Below, piece by piece: positions 1 through 5,133 of a DNA stretch of 5,235 nt (position 1 is the first letter of the stretch; every line of letters starts with the position of its first letter). Source of the DNA: Deltaproteobacteria bacterium (lineage in GTDB: Bacteria; Desulfobacterota; Desulfobacteria; Desulfobacterales; JAFDCJ01); NCBI GenBank assembly GCA_019310665.1, contig JAFDDW010000201.1:1-5235 (forward strand), in the 5' to 3' direction. Below the pieces are notes generated by a model that searched no databases, had not been told where the DNA came from, and was given only the letters and a program-made list of their open reading frames with translations. The position numbers and the translations under genes were made by a program.

Positions 1-750
1 CAAATCCATCAGCGGGTCCGTAAAAAAAGGCGAGTGTATTCCCAGATGGCGTTTGTTCGCCAGGTGTTTGGCCAGGGCCTCATAAAGAGGACCGATGGAA
101 AATGCCAGACAGCTTTCATCTTCAATTAACGAGGCCACATGCTGCGCCACCTGATCCCAAACCTCATCTGTTTCCCAGCGCTCGAAATAAATCAATGGAT
201 CCTTTGAGCGAACCAAAAAATCAAATTCTGACACCTGAACAAACGTGTCCCCAAAGGTTCGGGGAATTTGGGTGTTGATCTCTCCCACACACAAAGCGGC
301 ATGCTCAAGGGCCTCATGGGCCACGTCAATCGCAATTCCCAGGCTGCAAAAACCCGCCTCGTTGGGAGGTGTAATCTGAACGATGGCGACGTCTACCGGC
401 CTCAGCAGGGATTCAATCAGCTGGGGAATCTTGACGAACCGGCTGGGTATTAAATCCACCCGGCCCTCTTCAATGGCCTCCCTCGACACCCAGCCGGAAA
501 AAAAGGTTTTTAGGCGGAAATTCTTGGACTGCAGCGATCGCAGTGAAACCGCATCCCCGAAACTGACCAGTTGAATCAGCTCGAGATCTTCCAGATTCTT
601 GGCATTCGATGTCATCAGATGCCGGACCATGGTCCGCGGTTCGGCCACGGCGGTCCCCAGGAAAATGCTCATCCCGGGCTTAATTTTCTCAATCACCGTT
701 TCCGGAGAAACGACCGCGGATTCCCAGTTGCCGGAAGATATCTTGTCCAT
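1..750 (-). CDS. Acetyl-CoA hydrolase/CoA-transferase family protein, N-terminal 250 residues (3' end beyond window)
   Basis: The first 250 residues of a cytoplasmic protein of the acetyl-CoA hydrolase / 4-hydroxybutyrate CoA-transferase family. Family members move CoA between carboxylic acids or hydrolyse acyl-CoA through a glutamyl-CoA intermediate. Family-like blocks, in order: PGMSIFLGTAVAEPRTMVRHL (25-45, written from the conserved glycine-rich start), VDVAIVQITPPNEAGFCSLG (119-138), EINTQIPRTFGDTF (157-170), HVASLIEDESCLAFSIGPLY (204-223) and LGIHSPFFTDPLMDL (236-250). The ATG at 750 follows GAGGG (755-759) after 4 bases. The frame is open to base 1, so the C-terminal half is missing. 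From memory, the SIGPLYEAL and HSPFFTDPLMDL forms are typical of long members that carry a C-terminal GNAT acetyltransferase domain; that domain would lie outside the window, so this is inference. Oddity: Pro241 sits where hydrolase/transferase relatives have the catalytic Glu (HTE/YTE motif), so CoA-transferase activity is doubtful. The gene lies 59 bases after the S-component gene and may be read with it or from its own promoter. Family call strong, exact reaction unknown. Confidence 0.88.
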   Translation of the reverse strand, partial: MDKISSGNWESAVVSPETVIEKIKPGMSIFLGTAVAEPRTMVRHLMTSNAKNLEDLELIQLVSFGDAVSLRSLQSKNFRLKTFFSGWVSREAIEEGRVDLIPSRFVKIPQLIESLLRPVDVAIVQITPPNEAGFCSLGIAIDVAHEALEHAALCVGEINTQIPRTFGDTFVQVSEFDFLVRSKDPLIYFERWETDEVWDQVAQHVASLIEDESCLAFSIGPLYEALAKHLANKRHLGIHSPFFTDPLMDL

Positions 751-776
751 TGGTCCCTCGCAGGCAATATATACTA

Positions 777-804
777 ATTTTAAGCACTTATTTGCCACGA
801 TCAA
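777..804 (-). promoter_or_regulatory. Candidate sigma70-type promoter for the CoA-transferase-like gene
   Basis: On the minus strand, TTGATC (799-804) and TAAAAT (777-782) are separated by 16 bases, inside the 59-base gap between the S-component stop and the ATG at 750. The -10 box matches consensus at 5 of 6 positions and the -35 at 4 of 6. Transcription would begin near 770, leaving a leader of about 20 bases with the GAGGG ribosome site. An overlapping TTGACT (804-809) is a better -35 but has no well-spaced -10. The region is AT-rich, so a chance match is possible. Confidence 0.35.
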
Positions 805-809
805 GTCAA

Positions 810-1355
810 CTAATTTCCGACCTTTCTACGAAAAACCCGCCAGATACCAAAGGCAATGACGGCGCTGATGCCCCCCTGCAGCAGGTTTGGAATAATTTCG
901 GCCAGCGCGGCTTTAGCATCGGTGACACCGAAAAACCGCACTGTTTTGGCAAGCATGGGATAAATATAGGCTTCAAAAACAAAGTACCCGGCGACCAAAA
1001 TAAAAATACCGACTACCAGGGCAATTATCACCCGTCCCGATGATATGCTTTTGGTTTTGCCGCCGATGGCACCGACGGCGGCCCCCTCCAGTCCTTTGAC
1101 GATGGCGGTTGCCAGAATAAACTGGGGAAAGCCGATGGCATCGGCCGCAGCAGGCCCGATTAAACCCACCAGACCGCCAATTAGAGGTCCGTATAAAAGA
1201 GCGGCAATCATAACGAAGGTGTCACCCAGATTAAAATATCCTCCGGTTGCCGGAATTGGAATGCGGATAATTGTTGTTCCAACAAAGGCAAGGGTAGCAA
1301 AGGCCGCGACAATGCCCACATTAACCAGCTGTTTGACTTCTGATGAATTCGACAT
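810..1355 (-). CDS. ECF transporter S component (substrate-specific membrane subunit, COG4720/PF07155-like)
   Basis: A 181-residue integral membrane protein resembling the substrate-binding S subunits of energy-coupling factor transporters, which capture a vitamin or related small molecule and are driven by the ATPase-coupling module. About six hydrophobic segments are visible, near residues 12-30, 44-58, 60-75, 80-98, 108-127 and 152-172. Family-like landmarks are PATGGYFNLGD (35-45), AALLYGPLIGGLVGLIGPA (51-69), IVKGLEG (85-91) and PNLLQGGIS (156-164). The tail RRKVGN is basic. The ATG at 1355 is fixed by a strong ribosome site, GGAGGA (1365-1370), 9 bases upstream. Length is normal for the family. 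The ATPase and coupling genes lie directly upstream on the same strand, so this looks like a dedicated transporter (group I-like layout). The substrate is unknown: relatives are assigned to various vitamins and precursors, and no biosynthesis gene or riboswitch here decides between them. Confidence 0.86.
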   Translation of the reverse strand: MSNSSEVKQLVNVGIVAAFATLAFVGTTIIRIPIPATGGYFNLGDTFVMIAALLYGPLIGGLVGLIGPAAADAIGFPQFILATAIVKGLEGAAVGAIGGKTKSISSGRVIIALVVGIFILVAGYFVFEAYIYPMLAKTVRFFGVTDAKAALAEIIPNLLQGGISAVIAFGIWRVFRRKVGN

Positions 1356-1517
1356 GCTTTTTCTTCCTCCAACAAGTCAGCAATGTAAAAAATGGGACAC
1401 AGATAACAAGTTGCGATTCATGTATAAAAAAGTGATTTTTTTCTTTTCCAGAATTTGTTATAATTTGCTTCGCGAGCGGACTGGCAAAGTTTGAAAAACT
1501 CCCCGCCCCTCAAATAT
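1356..1517. other. 162-base gap between coupling-protein and S-component genes
   Basis: No protein gene is supported here. It holds the strong GGAGGA ribosome site of the S component (1365-1370, minus strand). There is also a weak promoter-like pair, TTGCCA (1482-1487) and TATAAC (1457-1462), with a 19-base spacer that is too long for a confident call. The minus-strand transcript is AT-rich apart from a GC patch just after the upstream stop (about 1501-1510). I see only a short potential stem (TTTGC with GCAAA around the -35-like region), no run of U after a GC stem, and no known riboswitch core. The gap is long for an operon joint, so separate initiation or control of the S gene is possible. 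Confidence 0.4.
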
Positions 1518-2231
1518 TTACTTCGATCGACCCGGCAGTTGCGATATCTCCACGGCCCACAGCGGTATGTACTGAATTGAAGCGCAGATTCCCTCAACAC
1601 CAACCTGGATCATCTCCCTGATTAAACCGCTCAATCTTCTGCCGAGCAATTGGAGTTTGCCCTGAATCGAAACAGTTGCTGACACTCTTAACGAGGAATT
1701 GACCCATTTTTTATATTGGCGCTCCTCTCTCATCGTCTCAATGATAGTTGGTATAACAAAAAAAACAATATGATTAAACACCCTTAGAAACATTAAAGCA
1801 AATTTTTCAAATCTGGATACCCCCGTCGTTTTGTTTAACATGTTCTGTTCAACATCCTGAAACGGAATAATAGCCACCATGCTTAATGCCAGCGGTATAA
1901 CGGTCAGCATGGTAATGCAAAGAGAGACATAATGGGCGCTGTACTCCGCCGGCCCCGATGGGTAACCCAGCCCAAACCAAAATATGAGATAAGAAATTCC
2001 TGCCCCAACGAACACCACCGGCATCGCTATCAGAACCGCAATCGTCACAACATTGGGGAAAAACTGCCTGCCGGTGATGATCAAAACGAACAAATTGACC
2101 ACCAGAAAATAAACAACCCATCCGTAAGTGATTCCGCGAAGTATCTCGGTCTCATAGGATGCCACCGGATACCCTGTAAAAGCCGGAACGGCTATGATCA
2201 TCAGGATTAATAATTTAAGTTTCCAGTTCAT
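1518..2231 (-). CDS. Divergent ECF transporter T component (EcfT-like membrane coupling protein)
   Basis: A 237-residue membrane protein placed and shaped like the transmembrane coupling subunit (EcfT/CbiQ type) that joins the ATPases to the S subunit. Hydrophobic segments lie near residues 5-22, 34-53, 60-86, 100-122 and 143-163. A basic, amphipathic, probably cytoplasmic region follows (about 164-237), as in EcfT coupling helices. The stretch RFEKFALMFLRVFNHIVFFV (140-159) followed by IPTIIETMREERQYKKW (160-176) resembles the EcfT helix that leads into the first Ala-Arg motif, but KKW stands where ARG is expected. No second Ala-Arg-Gly/Ser motif is visible near the C-terminus. The ATG at 2231 overlaps the ATPase stop as TAATG, so translation is probably coupled; a TTG at 2246 would add five residues but is less likely. 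The call leans on gene order: with the ATPase upstream and the S component downstream the set is complete. On sequence alone the family match is moderate. Confidence 0.68.
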   Translation of the reverse strand: MNWKLKLLILMIIAVPAFTGYPVASYETEILRGITYGWVVYFLVVNLFVLIITGRQFFPNVVTIAVLIAMPVVFVGAGISYLIFWFGLGYPSGPAEYSAHYVSLCITMLTVIPLALSMVAIIPFQDVEQNMLNKTTGVSRFEKFALMFLRVFNHIVFFVIPTIIETMREERQYKKWVNSSLRVSATVSIQGKLQLLGRRLSGLIREMIQVGVEGICASIQYIPLWAVEISQLPGRSK

Positions 2232-3550
2232 TATACTTTTTCGCAACTCAGCCGAATTTCAAAAGCCGATGTCCCTGTGCCATTAGTCGTTTTGGGCGTC
2301 CGGTCCACCCGGATAACACTTTTTGCAATAGGCCGCCACCAGGGTTTATGGGATATCAGAATAATCGGAATCCCGTATGAATGAGCCACCTTAACAACCG
2401 CTGCCACCAGGGCCACTGCAGCGGCCCGGGTGAGTCCCCAATCAGGTTCATCCAGAATAAGCGCCCCAGGCTGACCGCAAAGTCTGACGGCAATCAGCAT
2501 GGCCTTAACTTCCAGCAGTGCCCGAAAGCCGGTATCACCGGCCAATGGTTGCGGGAGGTCTTCTTTATTCTCATCGCTATAGGCCGCCCTGAAATCTGTT
2601 AACAGTTTCTCATATAATGCAACCGGCTCTAATCCATTGGCGGTTATAGTGGCATTCGCTATCGAGCTAAAGGAACGCAAAAGGGTCTGAGTGATGACAT
2701 CTTGAAACAACAGCCGCGGTGGACCGAATTTTTTGGCGCCTGTTATTGTGGCCCGACCGTGAAACGAAACCGCACCCGCCAATACCCTGGCAATTAAGCT
2801 TTTGCCCTGGCCGTTGCCCCCCACAAATAAGCAGGGTGACTGTACAGAGGCCTTAAAGTCAGCCGCCCCGGCATGGGTCTGTTTAGAATAAATCGGGTTG
2901 AGGCTTGAACTCAGCGGAATCCGGAGGCCCTCCAGACAAAAGCTAAAGTCAAGGGGTTCCTTTAGGGTGCTGTCCGGAAATTCAACGTCTGTGACGGGTT
3001 GATCGGAATCTTCTCCTTCCAGAGCAAACAACTGCACCGGATGATCCGAACGGCGGTAACAGCTAATTAGTTTTTGAAAAAAAAGTGCATTTTCCCGGGA
3101 CAACCAGCTGAAAGGGCTGGCAATGATCAGCTTGTCTGTAAAGATCGACGCCACGGATGCTTTGGCCAGCGCAAGCTTGACGGTTTCCCCGCCGGACAGT
3201 GTGCGGATGGGCTGATGCAAAAGATCAAATATGTCGAATTCTCGCGCCACATCCTCCACGGAAACGCTATAGGCTTGATCGGCATCACGGGCACACAGGG
3301 TCGCTGCCTTTAACACCTGCCAGGGTGTACCAAATGCAAGACCGTCGCGGGGGTTGCTGGTGATATAGGCTAACCGTTGCCCGGTAAATGCTGAAAGTTC
3401 TTCAAGCGAAACGCTGGTAAAATCATTCCAAAAAAGGCGAGGCCCCGAATATTTGCGAGGAATGAGCGAACAAACACTGTCTCTGAAGGCCTGCTCCCGT
3501 TGCTCAAAACTTTTGAAGTAGGTGGTAGCAAATTGAGGCGTTTCTTTCAT
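2231..3550 (-). CDS. Fused two-domain ECF-type ABC ATPase with complementary degenerate halves
   Basis: A 439-residue cytoplasmic ATPase with two ABC nucleotide-binding domains in one chain, likely replacing the usual EcfA/EcfA' pair. N-terminal domain (about 1-165): YITSNPRDGL (62-71) matches the EcfA Q-loop block QNPDDQL, but Ser65 replaces Gln. The signature LSGGE is intact (118-122). No P-loop is present, and LIIASPFSWL (141-150) replaces Walker B LLLDEP, so both carboxylates are gone. C-terminal domain (about 205-420): Walker A GGNGQGKS (244-251), Q283 in LLFQD, Walker B ALILDEP (363-369, Glu368), D-loop region WGLT (371-374) and H-loop LISHKP (398-403). The signature is unrecognisable; LAGDTGFRALLEVK (336-349) lies where LSGGQ belongs. 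One canonical ATP site could form from the C-terminal Walker motifs and the N-terminal LSGGE. The ATG at 3550 has a poor ribosome site. A TTG at 3571, 9 bases after AAGGA (3581-3585), would add seven residues and is a real alternative. Stop TAA overlaps the next start. Confidence 0.84.
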   Translation of the reverse strand: MKETPQFATTYFKSFEQREQAFRDSVCSLIPRKYSGPRLFWNDFTSVSLEELSAFTGQRLAYITSNPRDGLAFGTPWQVLKAATLCARDADQAYSVSVEDVAREFDIFDLLHQPIRTLSGGETVKLALAKASVASIFTDKLIIASPFSWLSRENALFFQKLISCYRRSDHPVQLFALEGEDSDQPVTDVEFPDSTLKEPLDFSFCLEGLRIPLSSSLNPIYSKQTHAGAADFKASVQSPCLFVGGNGQGKSLIARVLAGAVSFHGRATITGAKKFGPPRLLFQDVITQTLLRSFSSIANATITANGLEPVALYEKLLTDFRAAYSDENKEDLPQPLAGDTGFRALLEVKAMLIAVRLCGQPGALILDEPDWGLTRAAAVALVAAVVKVAHSYGIPIILISHKPWWRPIAKSVIRVDRTPKTTNGTGTSAFEIRLSCEKV

Positions 3551-3580
3551 CAAAACCCATATCCACAACAAAGAGTTGAA

Positions 3581-3585
3581 TCCTT
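3581..3585 (-). promoter_or_regulatory. Ribosome binding site (AAGGA) bearing on the ATPase start
   Basis: On the minus strand AAGGA lies 9 bases before a TTG codon at 3571 and 30 bases before the ATG at 3550. If it is the working site, translation starts at TTG 3571 (or the adjoining TTG 3568) and the protein gains a hydrophobic heptapeptide. The ATG itself is preceded only by GGG at 5 bases. The start is therefore open between these two. Confidence 0.4.
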
Positions 3586-3596
3586 ACCCGGACCCT

Positions 3597-3624
3597 ATTT
3601 TAGTGCTGTGGTTTAATAAAGCAA
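3597..3624 (-). promoter_or_regulatory. Candidate promoter for the ECF transporter operon
   Basis: On the minus strand, TTGCTT (3619-3624), a 16-base spacer and TAAAAT (3597-3602) sit in the 79-100 base gap between the nucleotidyltransferase stop and the ATPase start. The -10 matches consensus at 5 of 6 positions and the -35 at 3 of 6. Predicted initiation near 3590 falls just upstream of the AAGGA ribosome site. No terminator-like hairpin separates the upstream pair, so read-through is also possible. Confidence 0.4.
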
Positions 3625-3650
3625 CAGGACAGCCACCGCGACATCAGATT

Positions 3651-4166
3651 TCAATCCTTGTTTATTTCTTTCATTCGGCGCAAAGTTTCTTCCAGAATCT
3701 GTAAACGATACTGGTCTTTTGGATCTTTTGACTCACGTTTCAAAGCAACGATGATTTCAAGACTAAGGACATAAACTTTGAAACCTTGAAATTCAATCTC
3801 AACAGTGTCCGTCAAAAGTTCCTCAAAACCACGGCCCTTTTCGATGACTGCCAGGACATCCAGTGGCCCGAAACGTGTTGTTAAAAGTACGTGTCCTTTC
3901 CCTTTCAGATCCCTCTCATCCGGTTCTATTACTTTGTCATCTGGGCGGCGTTGATACGCATCGATTGACTTTAGGAATTTCATTAGCTTCTCAATGTTTT
4001 CATCTGTCTGACGATGAACAATATCCAGGTCAAATGTGGTAACCGGAGCTCCTTGAGCTACAGCAGCCACCCCACCGACAAGAACAAACTCTACACCGGC
4101 TTCATTGAGCCCCTTAAGCAGAGCGCTTAGATCGGAAACTTGAGGTTTTTTGTTTTTTGAAGGCAT
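3651..4166 (-). CDS. Small nucleotidyltransferase-fold protein (AbiEii/MenT-like superfamily), possible toxin of a two-gene unit
   Basis: A 171-residue soluble protein with the minimal nucleotidyltransferase (Pol beta-like) pattern. GVEFVLVGG (24-32) supplies the glycine pair; 13 residues later TFDLDI (44-49) gives the paired metal ligands Asp46 and Asp48; GPLDVL (100-105) supplies a third acidic residue, Asp103. A C-terminal helix block, LSLEIIVALKRESKDPKDQY (134-153), resembles the LSLEDLIALK...KD region common in AbiEii-like and related proteins. The core motif is intact, so the protein could be active. The family includes tRNA-modifying toxins such as MenT and AbiEii, but also uncharacterised enzymes, and the substrate here is unknown. 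The ATG at 4166 has GTGGAG (4174-4179) upstream, with GGAG 7 bases from the start, inside the end of the preceding gene. The 53-base overlap with that small gene suggests coupled translation. Base composition looks more AT-rich than the flanking yhhN-like gene, which could reflect horizontal transfer; I judged this by eye. Confidence 0.78.
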   Translation of the reverse strand: MPSKNKKPQVSDLSALLKGLNEAGVEFVLVGGVAAVAQGAPVTTFDLDIVHRQTDENIEKLMKFLKSIDAYQRRPDDKVIEPDERDLKGKGHVLLTTRFGPLDVLAVIEKGRGFEELLTDTVEIEFQGFKVYVLSLEIIVALKRESKDPKDQYRLQILEETLRRMKEINKD

Positions 4167-4329
4167 TTCTTAACTCCACAAGCGCTCGTATTGTATTATC
4201 ATTTGATCGGATGCGTTCTTCAGGTGTCATTTTTAAAAACATTTCAATTAGACCTTTATCTACCCTGAGTTGCAAATTCTTCTGCTTATCGCTATGTTGT
4301 GCCGTTTCAACTTTTTCTATTTCAATCAT
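4114..4329 (-). CDS. Small helical protein paired with the nucleotidyltransferase; possible antitoxin
   Basis: A 71-residue charged protein with no signal peptide or membrane segment. The N-terminus is acidic and polar (1-20). A predicted helical core follows: LRVDKGLIEMFLKM (21-34), TPEERIRSND (35-44) and NTIRALVELRNAF (45-57). The tail is basic (KKQKTSSFRSKRSA, 58-71). From memory, small proteins with a (S/T)PEER...ND...ELRxAF pattern occur just upstream of nucleotidyltransferases of this kind; no function is known to me. It is much smaller than AbiEi-type antitoxins. The ATG at 4329 is preferred because AAGGCGG, one base from the ideal AAGGAGG, ends 8 bases upstream (4338-4344). A GTG at 4347 would add six residues but has no ribosome site. 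Its last 53 bases overlap the nucleotidyltransferase gene in another frame. An antitoxin role is inference from layout; it could equally be a cofactor or RNA-binding partner. Confidence 0.66.
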   Translation of the reverse strand: MIEIEKVETAQHSDKQKNLQLRVDKGLIEMFLKMTPEERIRSNDNTIRALVELRNAFKKQKTSSFRSKRSA

Positions 4330-4337
4330 ATCTTCAG

Positions 4338-4344
4338 CCGCCTT
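4338..4344 (-). promoter_or_regulatory. Ribosome binding site that fixes the small gene's start
   Basis: AAGGCGG on the minus strand differs by one base from AAGGAGG and is spaced 8 bases from the ATG at 4329. It lies inside the coding sequence that would result from the upstream GTG at 4347, which argues for the ATG as the true start. Confidence 0.6.
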
Positions 4345-4381
4345 CACAGATATTTTTACTTATACATAGGTTGAGGAACGT

Positions 4382-5035
4382 CTATTTGATCAACCCGACG
4401 GAAAAGGCCAGCAGAAACTGCCCGGCATAATACAGGGGTAATCCAAGGAGGCGGTTGCTGAATTCCGTCTTAAAAAACCGATCCCGGGCCACAAATAGAT
4501 CCGAGATATAAAAGCTCACAGCACCGAATATTACCAGGAATCGTCCCGTCGAATGGAGCCTGGCATCACCGAGGACAGTGAAGGCCCCAGCAACCATAGT
4601 GGTAATTACAATAATGTAAGCAATCACGGGTCCCAACATGGATCCCAGATGAGGCCGCAACCAGAAGAACACCCGGCCGCTGATGGCCAGGCCGATAGCG
4701 CTGCCACCCCAGGTCCACGGGTTTAAATCCGCCACATAGAAAAAACCGATAACATAAAACACATGTCCCATCAGAAAGGATATCAGACCGAACAGGAACA
4801 TTCTTTCCTGGGGCAGGGCCAGAAATACATCACCGCCCAGGCAAAAAATCAGCCCGATCAATAAAATGTAAAAATATTCGGGGAAGGGATGGGGTTGGAG
4901 CAGAACGGTTAGAATAAAGAGGCCGGAAAGGATCGTCTTGGTGGGCAGTTTGCCCTTCTGATTTCCATTTTTTTCAAAATACAGCAGCCCGGCCAGCAAT
5001 ACAGCAGCTGCTATGATGATGACAGTATTCGACAT
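4382..5035 (-). CDS. YhhN/TMEM86-family membrane protein, putative lysoplasmalogenase
   Basis: A 217-residue polytopic inner-membrane protein of the YhhN family (PF07947). Animal members TMEM86A/B hydrolyse the vinyl-ether bond of lysoplasmalogens to a fatty aldehyde and a glycerophospho-base; activity of most bacterial members is inferred. About seven to eight hydrophobic segments are visible, near residues 4-20, 34-48, 54-76, 80-101, 107-126, 132-154, 166-184 and 199-215. Family landmarks: PTKT (31-34), LGGDVFLALP (66-75) with Gly68-Asp69, FLFGLISFLMGHVFYVIGF (80-98) with His91, YISDLFVARDRF (176-187) and LPLYYAGQFLLA (199-210). Length is normal. The ATG at 5035 puts the first membrane helix at the N-terminus, as in E. 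coli YhhN. No Shine-Dalgarno sequence precedes it, and a large palindrome ends only 10 bases upstream. The stop is 52 bases before the next gene's ATG. A lysoplasmalogenase makes sense in an anaerobe with plasmalogen lipids, but that is inference. Confidence 0.87.
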   Translation of the reverse strand: MSNTVIIIAAAVLLAGLLYFEKNGNQKGKLPTKTILSGLFILTVLLQPHPFPEYFYILLIGLIFCLGGDVFLALPQERMFLFGLISFLMGHVFYVIGFFYVADLNPWTWGGSAIGLAISGRVFFWLRPHLGSMLGPVIAYIIVITTMVAGAFTVLGDARLHSTGRFLVIFGAVSFYISDLFVARDRFFKTEFSNRLLGLPLYYAGQFLLAFSVGLIK

Positions 5036-5045
5036 AAAGTTGATT

Positions 5046-5132
5046 AAAATCAGCGACCACCAGCAGAGCTGGGGGTATGAGGATGGCCCCTGAAAGGGGC
5101 CGGAGCCACCTCTGCTGGTGGTCGCTGATTTT
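5046..5132. repeat. 87-nt palindromic element with 23-bp perfect arms (MITE/REP-like or structured RNA)
   Basis: Bases 5046-5068 are a perfect reverse complement of 5110-5132. After one C/C mismatch (5069/5109), three more pairs follow (5070-5072 with 5106-5108). The loop contains a second perfect hairpin: GGCCCC (5085-5090), loop TGAAA, GGGGCC (5096-5101). The whole element is GC-rich between AT-rich flanks and non-coding on both strands. It lies between a possible upstream gene end and the yhhN-like start. The stem is far longer than a typical intrinsic terminator and ends in AAAA/TTTT within the arms rather than in a free T tract. A small non-autonomous mobile element, a REP-type repeat or a structured RNA fits better. 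Copy number elsewhere is unknown from this window. Confidence 0.8.
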
Positions 5133-5133
5133 T

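Noticed and set aside
268..1043. Several overlapping plus-strand open frames opposite the CoA-transferase-like and S-component genes
   Set aside because: All are antisense to genes with clear family motifs and lack ribosome sites or recognisable sequence.
1045..1494. Plus-strand 149-codon open frame
   Set aside because: It is antisense to the S-component gene across most of its length; its Pro/Ala/Thr-rich product is the shadow of the hydrophobic codons on the other strand.
1356..1517. A riboswitch controlling the S component
   Set aside because: I looked for conserved cores such as thiamine, preQ1, FMN and cobalamin elements and found neither their motifs nor a convincing stem set; the gap is mostly AT-rich single-stranded sequence.
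1418..1603. Minus-strand 61-codon open frame spanning the coupling gene's end and the gap
   Set aside because: It overlaps the coupling gene by 86 bases in another frame, ends in low-complexity lysine/phenylalanine codons, and shows no family resemblance or good start site.
1849..2210. Open frames on both strands inside the coupling gene
   Set aside because: They are short out-of-frame shadows rich in Gly, His or Arg with no motif; the membrane-protein frame explains the region.
4157..4369. Plus-strand 70-codon open frame opposite the small paired gene
   Set aside because: It is antisense to two overlapping genes with good ribosome sites; its Ser/Phe/Ile-rich product is a typical shadow.
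4348..4400. A promoter for the nucleotidyltransferase pair (TATAAG at 4359-4364)
   Set aside because: No -35-like hexamer is found 15-19 bases upstream, so the -10-like match alone is not enough; the pair may be read from the yhhN-like gene's transcript.
5046..5132. An ordinary intrinsic terminator
   Set aside because: The stem is over 23 bp with a long structured loop, and the terminal T run is inside the arm rather than following it, so the standard terminator form is not met, though it may still impede transcription.
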